A stretch of DNA of 64,000 nucleotides from Lingula anatina (taxonomy: Eukaryota; Brachiopoda; Lingulata; Lingulida; Lingulidae): assembly GCF_001039355.2 (NCBI RefSeq), contig NW_019775440.1, positions 153,239 to 217,238 on the forward strand, given 5' to 3'. Under the pieces are notes generated by a model that saw nothing but the letters and a program-made list of their open reading frames with translations, ran no database searches and was not told the origin of the DNA. Position numbers and translations under genes: made by a program. Shown one piece after another: positions 37,401 through 46,199 of this stretch (positions are counted from its first letter, which is position 1; the number at the start of each line of letters is the position of its first letter).

Positions 37401-40400
37401 GAGTTTCTCGTGCGCGTCGACTACGGTAAGCAAGCCAAGCTAAGACGTTAGATTCTTTGTGAAACACTCCTAGTCGACTTCAGCTAAGTCGACCTAGCTA
37501 GGCCACCCAGCTCGAGCTACTCGACTACGGATTTAAGATTCTTTGTGAAACGGGGGCCAGGTGTCTTAGAGGCTAAAGAAAAATTAATATTCAAGAGTGC
37601 TTTCTCATTTATCAAGTTTTTTAAATCTTCCCATAACGGTTGAACCAAATCACAATAAAAGAACAAATGTTCAATGCTTTCATTTTCCTTTTCACAGAAA
37701 GAACACAATGAGCTATCTTTAACCTTAATTCTTTTAAGAAATTCATTTGTTGCAATAATTCTATGTACTATTCTATATTGAAACCATCTTAAAGTCGTAT
37801 CTTTCGTAAAGTAGAATATATTTTTATTTATCATAGTCCAGTCTAAGTTTTCATCAATATTTATTTTCATCTCCCATTTAGCTTCAGCTGCCGGTTTACA
37901 ATACGCATTACTAATCAATATGTCATATATTGACCGCGATCCCTTAGATTCTTTACAGATTATTTCTATAAATTTAGGTCTGTAGGGTAGCGCCAATTTG
38001 ACGTTTTCTTCCCTTAGCTGTGGCCACCGTTGTGTAATTGCAGTCTTAACTCCGAGAAATAATGTAAACGGGCATTTAATGTCATACTGGGAACTAAATG
38101 ATTCGAAAGAATGCGGTTTTCCACTATTTTCAAACAGGTCATTTACTATATTTACACCCCTGTCATTCCAAGACTTAAAATAAATATCATTATTATCTAC
38201 CCTCACCTCTGAACTATTCCATATAGGCTTTTTCAAAATATCTTTCAAATTATCTGAACCTGAGATATCTCTTTTAAACTCCGCGAGATAAAGAACGATT
38301 TCTTTCCAAAAATAATTGGTCATGTACCTCAGTAATTGTTGTAGTTGTCAGGTTTGTGTTCAGCAGTAAATTTCACTTCATAACACACGTCATAAAAAAT
38401 TGAGATTTACCCTACCCTAGTCTATCACCAGAGATGTAAAACTTCTCATTATTCAATTATGGCTGTTTGAATCGCGCTTTATACCTAAATACATTGTTCC
38501 AGTGGATCCCTGCTTGAAACACAGAGTACTTGATCAGGAATGGCGAAACGTTCGAACCACTTACAATCAGAGACATAATGATGAATATGTCAGTTGGGAA
38601 GGCTGGTACAGATTCCAAGGGAAAGCAGGAAATAGAATGGCAGACACCGTACGTATTAAATGGAACGGCAGTTTGGGAAGCGGTGGGGTTGCTCAACGAG
38701 CCTAAGCTTCCCCTTCTCCGAAGCAAATCTATGTATATCTATCCAAAAATGTACTACACACTAACATTATTCATTCAGTTAAATTTTTCGATATATATAC
38801 AACAATCTTCCAAACTTTTCGTTACCAACTTTCCTGTACTGCGACCTGAGAAATGTTGCAGTAAAATCAAGGCCCTATTGTTATTTTTTTCTGCATCCCT
38901 TTTATCCTTTTTGTGCGTTATTCTTAATTATGTTGTTTGGTTGATTTTTGCCTTTGTTAACAATCAGAAATCGCAACATTACAACTCAGTGAAAAAAGTA
39001 TATCCCAACTCTAAAAAATTAATGAAACACATAGACAATAATAAGAATCAAAAGTTGCCGTTAAGTGCCAAATTTGAAGGAACTTCTCACAAAACAAAAA
39101 CGCTCGTCAAAGAATAACAAGCAACTAAAAATCGAATATAGGACATGATCAACACTAACATGTGTATCTCTAACACTGAAAACGGACCAAAATATTAACA
39201 ATTAAAGACAATATTATTTGTTTAACCAAAACTGACATATGCTTTGAAATCTGCTCAACATGCAACGAAATTAAAATTGATCAAACAAAAACCCAAAGGC
39301 CGAGTACCCTCTACCAGGGCGAGTGATAGATTTTTAAAGATATTCACAGATATGTCTCTAGCTAGATAGATGGTCATTTAGGGCTCAACTCACCCTGTTG
39401 AGGAATCCCATGTGGAAACAACCCAGCAGACAAACGACATTGATTCACCGTTGAATCAACGTTAATTTTGGTGGATCAACGTTGAATCAACGTAGAATCA
39501 ACGTCGTTTGCCTGCTGGGAATTATCTCTGCGCGCGCGCCAAAAGCTTTGTACTTGCTCTGCATGAGCTGAGCTTCACAACGATGTGATAACTGCTCGTT
39601 ACGCAACCAGTCTAAGGCTCTTTTATCTGTCACAGTAGAGCAAGTGATTGAAGTCAGAGTAATTAACTGTCTTGATTGCTGTCACGCAGACTTAGACTGG
39701 ACCTGCTAAGTGGCAGAGCCTGAGCAGTTATGCAAACAATTATCAGCCATGTAATCAGCCTTGAGATTTCTTAACAGGGTGAGTTGAGCCCTAAATGACC
39801 ATCTATATAGCTAGAGACATTTCTGTGAATATCTGTAAAAAATCTATCACTCGCCCTGGTAGAGGGTAAAGGCCGAGTACGCGTCCATTAACAACTAATA
39901 AAAGAGCCAAAATCAAGACAATAAATGCTTAGAACACTCTCACGTATGTGGAAGTAGGGCGTTTAAACTCTTCTCAGTTTTATAAAGTCAATACACATGA
40001 CGAAAACTAAAATAATTATTTCATTTGGATATTCAAAATAAAATTATATAGCAAATCTTTAATTTGTCTTTTATCAATTTATTCCCGTGGTTTAAAATCT
40101 CTTATCATTTGATAAAAACTATAAAAAAAGTAAAACAAGTAATTTTTAAAGGTATTTACTTTGGCTCTCGCTTCAGGTACATGAATAGTGAAAAGAAGAA
40201 ACAAGTGACACACCTTAATAAATAACCAAACTGTTTATACACAGACACACGTGTGCGTGCTTGTATGCACACGCGCGCACGATAAAAACCTTACTTTATT
40301 GTGATAGTGTGTTTACACCATTTTTCTAGTGCCCGCCATATTCCAGATGTGGAAGTAACCAACAGATGTGGCTGACTGGTGGGCATCCAGATATACCAGA

Positions 40401-41218
40401 TGGCATTGTAGAGCGCAAGATTTGTACCAGAACAGGCTCCTACTCTTACAATTGCTGCCCGTCAAGCTATAATTCTAGATTTGACATTGTAAAAGTGAAA
40501 AAATGCCCTGGAGGATATTTTGTGTATAAAGTACCACAACTTCAGCTAACTGGTACCCGAACTTTCTGTGGAGGTAGGTTGTAATTGTACAAAATGGATG
40601 CCTGTACAAATGGCTGCAATGACTGAATTTTGCAGCCACAATTTGTATTCTATTTATACCGATAAAACGCAACACTTCAAGACTGGGTTCCCATACTTAG
40701 ATTGATCCATCTGGATCAACCTAACTCCCTGGGGGTTCACGATAAATTGCTATCAGCTCAAGAGGCTTAAATGTCTGTCACGCCTACCGAATCAGCTAGG
40801 GTAAAGATTATTACCCCTTACAGCTTTACTAGGCGTGTCAGACATTTAAGCCGGTTAAGTTGATTGCAATTTAGTGAGACTCCCCAGGGAGATAGATCGA
40901 TCCAAAAATCTATCGGAATGGTCTTGTCTGTATATATTCCAAGACAATCGTTCAGTAGGGAGTGTACAGATCCTCCATATTATATGCTGACTATTTGCTG
41001 CCTTTACTACTTAAACATTTAAGATGACACGCTACCCCTATTCATATTTCCATCTTTTTAGACTCTTACATTTCTGTTTATCCCTTTAAGCCACGAACAC
41101 AAGCGATCCTTGTATGAACAGCACGTGTACTGGTGGATGTGAGGAAATAGATGGCAAAGCGCAGTGTACCTGTCCGACTGGTCAGAGTTTGGCAGCTGAT
41201 GGAAAAACATGCCGTAAG

Positions 41219-41288
<70 letters not shown>

Positions 41289-44200
41289 TTAAAAAATTGG
41301 ATCCCATGGGCAGTGTTTTAGAAAGTCATAGCCTATCAGTTAAACATGCATGCGCGTGCGCTACTACTTTTGTCCGTGGGCCAAGACACCAGCCAACAGG
41401 TGTTAAATTTTAAGCACATTATTATTTGCCTACCCACTAAACATCCCCCTCCCCCGATGATAGAATCTGCTGATAAATCACTTATCAAACTTCATCCAGC
41501 ATGTAATGAAAGAAACTCTGTGTACAGATGCATGTAATATTGATCATTTTCAGTTTCGTTGTGTCACATCAACAATGGCGGTTGCAGTCACATGTGCAGG
41601 GTCAATGAGACTACAAATGCCACATGCAGTTGTCCACACCATCTTGTACTGGCTGAAGACGGAGCAACTTGTGGTAAGTGTGACCCATCGAAAGATGTTT
41701 AGACCCTGCATAGAGAAACTTTTGCTTTTTTTGTCTTCTGTAATAATTCCATTAATTGCCACCCTGCTTGTAAATGATCACTGGAAACTCCCCTCTGTTA
41801 TCAGCGTATCGCTGGCTTCCAGATACAGGAATACAGCAGAGGTGAGTTCACAGTGACTTCTGAAACTTGTAACTGTACTTGATCTTGTGAAAAGAGTTTC
41901 AGATATTTGCCTTGCTGGTGACAAAATCCAGTCATCTTCGCAATGTCGGGGTAATTATTACCTGTCAAAGATACAGTTCAAGTCATCACTAAGTACTTAA
42001 AGCTTAAAGTCAGAACATCTTTATTTCTTACCGAGGGTGTACACGCGAAGCCCTTTAACTGAATGTTAACGTCTTTTGAAATTCGTAGTTGAATCATTAT
42101 GTAGTTTGGATTTTGATTTTGTTTAGTTACACCTTGCTTGTACAATAATGGCGGCTGCAGCCACTTTTGTATGGATGATGGCCAAGGCGACGTAACCTGC
42201 AGATGCCCTGCAAATTTGATTTTAGGGCACGACAACAACAAATGCAGTAAGTCAAAAATAGAATGGGAGAATTGTAAAAGTTTTCTCGGTGCTTCATACC
42301 AGTTTCGACAGAATGATGTCAGAAAATCGAGCTACTGACTATATATTCCCTTAGCAAAATGAAAAGTTTGCAGCAATTTGCAGCAATATTGAAGCAATAT
42401 TGCTGCAAACTGGAAGTTTGTGGCAATGAGTTTGCAAGAAAAAAATTGATTTGCAGCAGGCCTGATAATTTGCTAATTGTCACAGTCTCCAATTGGTAAA
42501 ATATACATGTAGGTAAGCACCAGATCCCTCTTCCCCCGTTTTTTCAAAGATTCTTCAAGGTCAGAACAGGTTGATTGAACTTCAACTGCTGTATAGGCAA
42601 ACAAGGTTGAATCATATATCTCTGTATTACAGTCCCTACTTGCAAAATCAACAATGGCGGCTGCAGCCATTATTGTAATGAAAGCGATAATGGTATCATC
42701 TGCACTTGTCGTCCTGGGTGGGAACTCGCAGATGACAATGCTACCTGTGGTAAGCAGTATTTTTACTTCAATCAGTATGTTCATTTTCACAGATAATATC
42801 TGATGAAAACCAAACTTCGTAAAACATATTTGCGCTATGTAAATCGCGGCAAGATGGCTTCGAAAGCACTGTACTGGTTATCTTTTTGGTTCTAGTTGTA
42901 TGCGCACAGGTAGCTATTATTTTTACCTATAATTATCAATTCTTCCCTCCAGACCAAGATGTCAACGAATGTAAAAGCAACCCTTGTTCCCAAAACGCCA
43001 CATGTATCAACACACCTGGCTCGTACCAGTGCGTGTGTAACAAGGGTTTCGAGGGCGATGGTACGGTATGCACAGGTATGGTATAACTGTGGCTGCTGTT
43101 TTTATGTTGCAACTTTTCTGAAACCGATATAACAAAACTTAGAAGTAATTATATTCATTTAAAAATTTGAAACAAAAACTTGTGTTTTATTTTTATAGTA
43201 TTACTATATCTACTAGGCGCAAAGTCCGAATACCTGTATATGAATTTTTTAGGTTCTCAGAGGCGTAAAATTTGTTGTTGATAAGACGTAAGAAAATAAA
43301 TTACAATAGTTTTAGTACAGCAACTACATATTGCAATGTCTTGTTGGTTGTAATTACACATGCAGTAATATGCTTTTGATCCTTATAGTAGAATCCTTGT
43401 CTCTCACATAAAATGTTTTCAAATACATTATTAATTTTATTTTGTTGTAGGTGAAACGCCTATGAGCACTAAGGCGAGAAGGTTTGTATCAATATTTAAG
43501 AAAACATGTATGTACAATGTATATATCCCTTTTCACGATCAGTTGAGTGCTGAGAGCTATTTGCACGATTCCGTTCTTTTTTCATCCATAAGTATTTAGG
43601 TAGAAATGTTCATGCACCTTGTCAATAGGGCCTATGTATTCAACCACATACCCAAATATTCTTTGGGGGTTCCTAAAAATGACAGCGTTTAATTGCTGTA
43701 ATATCTGCAGCTGCTCCTACACCGAATCAACACATATCCGAATACTATGGATTTTGTCATATAATTGAAAGCTGTTCTTTAACTAGCCTGGTTACTGACG
43801 TCACACAGTCACCAACAAGCATTTAGGATTTTTAAGCACCGCCAGCGCTACGCATCCCGCGGTTGTTGCTTTTTTACAGCACAATCTTGTGTCCAATCTT
43901 GTCTATGGTGTCCGTTTTTGTTGATATCTTTAACATAACATTGTTTTCCAAATTTATCGGTGCATTTTGTCTGTTTTAGGGTCTGGGTAAATCGAAGGTG
44001 TAACAATATTTTATCTGCACAACTGTCCTTTATATATATGAAAAGTGCATAGTAACTGATATATTTCCAAGACCGTCCCATCTACTGTTTTATTTATTAA
44101 ACTTTTTATAATGTTTTCTGTTGACTAGATGCCAATGCAAACTTCAAACTGAGGCGAACGGCACTACTAAAGGCTCCCTGCTTTTTGATCTACCAACGCT

Positions 44201-44693
44201 CATTTACGGGCACAAGACAGTGTGGGTCACTGACTTGTACGGCAACCTAAGCGCCGCTCACGTTATAACCGACAAGTACCCCAGTTTCTACAACACTCGC
44301 CGCCGCGCTCTTGTTGATACCGACGACTTGCTGACATGCTTGAAGGTTCTACGAAACTGCCCCGCTGACTGCGAACGCTTGACCAAGATCATCATCGGCG
44401 ACAGCCTCAAGTTTGAAAGTGAACTCTTTGTTGACAACTCTGCCGGTAAGCAAGTTTCCAAGACCCTAGGCCAAATTCTGTGCGAGGCTTACGGCCATAA
44501 CATTGACCCACCGGGCGTACGTGTAGTGGTCTCCGTTAATCCCGGAAGCGATTGCAGCCAGGAACTGAGAACCTATGCTTCTGAAGCATATCTTTGTTGC
44601 AAATCGGAGGAAGTTTCAGGAATTGGAAAATTGACCTTTTGGAACAGGAAGTGCAGCGAAGGAGTTAAAATGTCTGAGTTACTGGTTGGGTAA
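28409..44693 (+). CDS. Gene 2: secreted protein with two D8C and seven EGF modules and unknown C-terminal domain (756 aa)
   Basis: Exons: 28409-28472 (signal peptide), 29867-30009 and 31995-32238 (D8C-1), 32527-32637 and 36538-36657 (EGF1-2), 38503-38648 and 40330-40573 (D8C-2), 41091-41213, 41554-41673, 42127-42246, 42633-42749 (EGF3-6), 42953-43075 (calcium-binding [18 protein letters not shown]), 43451-43481 (linker STKARR), 44129-44693 (C-terminal domain, TAA). The total is 2271 nt, exactly 757 codons, with every junction in phase. An in-frame ATG at 28415 is an alternative start. From D8C-2 onward the protein is collinear with gene 1; the D8C-EGF-EGF block before it is extra. Both D8C modules lack the same two cysteines (YKFSD and IGSRAFC; DEYVSW and TGTRTFC). 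Long introns carry Tc1, L1 and foldback elements. No ZP domain or membrane anchor was seen. Confidence 0.88.
29442..29469. repeat. (TA)n microsatellite
   Basis: Short TA run in intron 1 of gene 2. Nothing else recognisable was seen in 28473-29866. Confidence 0.9.
30010..31171. other. Gene 2 intron stretch with a decayed element
   Basis: At about 30540-30840 there are repeated GAAGACGG/CCGTCTTC motifs in both orientations with edges GGCGGATTTAGG and GGATCCGCCCCTG. These edges recur at 62576-62793 and suggest a decayed inverted-repeat transposon. Open frames through it are compositional. Confidence 0.45.
31172..31482. mobile_element. Foldback MITE of about 310 bp in gene 2
   Basis: Long imperfect palindrome: AACCAGGCCTACCCAACTAC...GTAGTTGGGTAGGCCTGATA. 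The arms run about 110 bases inward, including CCACACTACCCGTTTTCAAG and its complement. Non-coding. Confidence 0.85.
32877..33838. mobile_element. Tc1/mariner-derived foldback element
   Basis: Terminal inverted repeats CAACATTGGTCGAAAAGG... / ...CCTTTTTGACCAATGTTG flanked by TA. Both inner arms (33038-33082 and 33418-33462, inverted to each other) read as the C-terminus of a Tc1 transposase ([14 protein letters not shown] on the left arm, a stop-containing equivalent on the right). The plus frame upstream of the right arm has the Tc1 stretch [13 protein letters not shown]. No intact catalytic domain remains. It lies in the intron between EGF1 and EGF2 of gene 2. Confidence 0.75.
33839..36537. 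other. Long gene 2 intron segment, nothing coding recognised
   Basis: AT-rich intron with a (TG)n tract at about 35294-35354. Short open frames across it are in tandem-repeat or random sequence. No RNA gene or regulatory motif could be supported. Confidence 0.5.
35294..35354. repeat. (TG)n microsatellite with CG interruptions
   Basis: TGTGTGCGTGCG-type run of about 60 bases in a gene 2 intron. Confidence 0.95.
36838..37558. mobile_element. Inverted-repeat element with CCCCCGTTTCAC ends
   Basis: Ends GGCCCCCGTTTCACAAA and GATTCTTTGTGAAACGGGGG are inverted to each other. The ACAAAGAATC module occurs again internally on both sides (about 36930 and 37455), so the element looks nested or built of repeated arms. 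It abuts the LINE fragment on its right. Non-coding. Confidence 0.75.
37559..38323 (-). mobile_element. L1/Tx1-type LINE, 3' end of ORF2
   Basis: A minus-strand open frame of about 250 codons encodes the region downstream of a reverse transcriptase in L1-like elements. It contains a zf-RVT-type Cys-rich motif [18 protein letters not shown] (C-x2-C-x7-H-x4-C) preceded by [14 protein letters not shown]. The reverse-transcriptase and endonuclease parts are missing, so it is 5'-truncated. The apparent C-terminal extension reads into the adjoining inverted-repeat element. It inserted antisense in the gene 2 intron before D8C-2. Confidence 0.8.
39306..39867. mobile_element. Foldback element with 11-bp target duplication and nested palindrome
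   Basis: Arms ACCCTCTACCAGGGCGAGTG... and ...CACTCGCCCTGGTAGAGGGT pair for about 110 bases. The element is flanked by the direct repeat AAAGGCCGAGT (39295-39305, 39868-39878). Inside it, about 39426-39530, is a second palindrome with CCCAGCAGACAAACGAC / GTCGTTTGCCTGCTGGG ends and CAACGTTGAATCAACG repeats. It lies between the two exons of D8C-2 in gene 2. Confidence 0.85.
40704..40903. mobile_element. Foldback MITE, second copy
   Basis: Same family as 26503-26662 in inverse orientation: CCTAACTCCCTGGGGGTTCA...TGAGACTCCCCAGGGAGATA with palindromic inner arms around GGCTTAAATGTCTGTCACGC. In the gene 2 intron after D8C-2. Confidence 0.78.
41219..41288. repeat. (AT)n-(GT)n microsatellite next to a splice donor
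   Basis: Begins four to five bases after the GTAAG donor of the EGF3 exon of gene 2 and runs about 60 bases of AT, then GT. Gene 4 lacks the tract at the equivalent donor (61101). Confidence 0.95.
44129..44693 (+). other. Unrecognised 10-Cys C-terminal domain (gene 2 copy)
   Basis: A single exon encoding about 187 residues, RCQC to the stop. Conserved with 22513-21961 and 49637-49097: ten cysteines in the order [18 protein letters not shown], (I/L).C, (D/E)C..EL, LCC, KC; the motif LPTLIYG; the motif YP.FY.TRRR; and GQI.C...GH. I recognise no known domain in it. It occupies the place of the ZP domain in uromodulin, GP2 and OIT3 but lacks ZP features and any hydrophobic tail, so a soluble secreted function is inferred. 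Confidence 0.7.
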
Positions 44694-45574
44694 CATGCGC
44701 TGCTTTCAACGCCCCATTGAATTGATAGACAGTTCTGACTGTTCGGCGATTTTGAAATCAAATGTTTTGAAAAAACATTGACATTTCAGATTCATCTTTA
44801 ATTGTCAAAATATATTGGTTAACGTCACAATTATGCTGTGATTTGTCAATTTCAGTTTTATCTGTAACTGTCAAAATGTAGACCTATTGGTAAACTTCAC
44901 AGTTATAAAGTGCTATGTCATATCATTTTCAAAAATATTGCCCCACGGATTTAACGTCAGTATAAAAGAAATTCTTTAATGTCGTTTTATGCGTCCTTAA
45001 TGTATTTTTTTCATGCTGTAACGAAAGTGAAATTTTTAAGAAAATGTTGGCGAAACAAAGATGTGATTTATTCTGACTTCTTACGCATGCATAAACATCA
45101 TACTAAATTGTAAATAACATTTTAAAAATTCCAATAAGGTGCCATTTGGTCCTTTTATCTAAGGGCCTAGTGTGTAGGAAACAACATACGTTCCAAACAG
45201 TGGAACGTAAATTTTACTCATTGTATTGCTTTACCTTCCCCTTCTCTCTCTCATCACGTTTTGTCAACAGATCCACATGTATTGCCTCGTTTCCATCTCA
45301 CAGACTTCCAGTAGCTATTATTTTGTTCTAAAGATGAAATAAGACGTTCACATTCATGCGGTTTCAGTTAACCTTTTGGGAATCAGCCCTCAAACACATC
45401 GTTTAAAAGATTTAAGAGAAGCTAATTCACTAAATAAGAGCCTGTCGAATTATTAGACTGCACTATGCAGGATGCGGTGCTGTTATTGCGAAGATACAAG
45501 CGGAGAATTTCATGATGAAATCCTTCCGTTTACATTAACCGTCGTGCATTCCCATTTGTCCTTAACTGACGGCT
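44694..45574. other. 3' region of gene 2 and intergenic DNA
   Basis: An imperfect tandem repeat of about 65-75 bases lies in the 3' UTR region (about 44789-44925, unit containing ATCTTTAATTGTCAAAATAT). No canonical AATAAA was found close to the stop. Nothing coding was recognised up to 45574. Confidence 0.5.
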
Positions 45575-46008
45575 TCAACGTTCGCTTACGTTTTCCGTAT
45601 TTTCATTTTGTACAGCCTTCTCTGTTGGTTTGCCGTCAAAAACATCATCGTACTCTTGCGTGTCTGATTTATGAGATGTGTCGTCATCCTACGAAACAAA
45701 CAATTACAATGATGAATTCTAGTATATTTTGCAAGATATTTTGAATACAGCACGGGTACCCCCCTTTACACTGGATGCGTCGTTTCTGCGTCCTTTGTGC
45801 GACCATTGAAACTGGCTTCGCTGTTGTCGTAGAAAGAAGGCACGACGATCACGTTGGTTGCAGAATGAATGCTCGATGAGCAGTCAGTTGTCGGCACGTA
45901 AAGTAAGATTTTTTTATTCTCAAACAGGGCCGTCTTCTGCAGCTCACGACTCCTTCGTTTATCTCGACGCCTTCTGCGCATGGAGGTGTAGATTCTTAAA
46001 TGACACAT
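45575..46008 (-). pseudogene. Possible two-exon C-terminal fragment of an unrelated gene
   Basis: Minus-strand open exon 46008-45772 (acceptor CCCAG, donor GTGTAA) joins in phase 0 to 45688-45575 (acceptor TTTCGTAG), ending at TGA. Composition and phasing look like coding sequence. The product starts with a strongly basic run (RRRRRDKRRSREL), as after a membrane segment, then a polar tail with tyrosine motifs PSFYDNSE and QEYDDVFDG, resembling a receptor cytoplasmic tail. No upstream exon was found in the 3 kb before the gene 3 terminus, where repeats predominate, so it may be an orphaned fragment. The family was not recognised. Confidence 0.35.
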
Positions 46009-46199
46009 CTGGGATCGATGAAATAATTTGCACTAGTTTCGCTGTACTTACATATCTAGCACATGAGTTAATAAAAAAACAGACAACGTTAAGCAAAATG
46101 TGGTCACTTTTTAAATTTTTCCGCGCTACAGTGTTTTCCGGCAACTAAAATAAATAAAGATAACTTTTAACTCTTAGTTAAATATATAACTTACTTATT

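Noticed and set aside
37517-38323. 268-codon open frame as a host gene
   Set aside because: It carries the zf-RVT Cys/His motif and RT-downstream region of an L1-type LINE, lies antisense in an intron, and its C-terminus reads into an inverted-repeat element.
38530-39117. 195-codon plus-strand open frame after D8C-2
   Set aside because: It starts out of frame within the D8C-2a exon and runs into intron. The true D8C frame splices at 38648 (GTACGT), and paralogous gene 4 confirms that junction.
41219-41288. Tyr-Ile repeat peptide following EGF3
   Set aside because: It is translation of an (AT)n microsatellite just beyond the GTAAG donor, not part of the protein.
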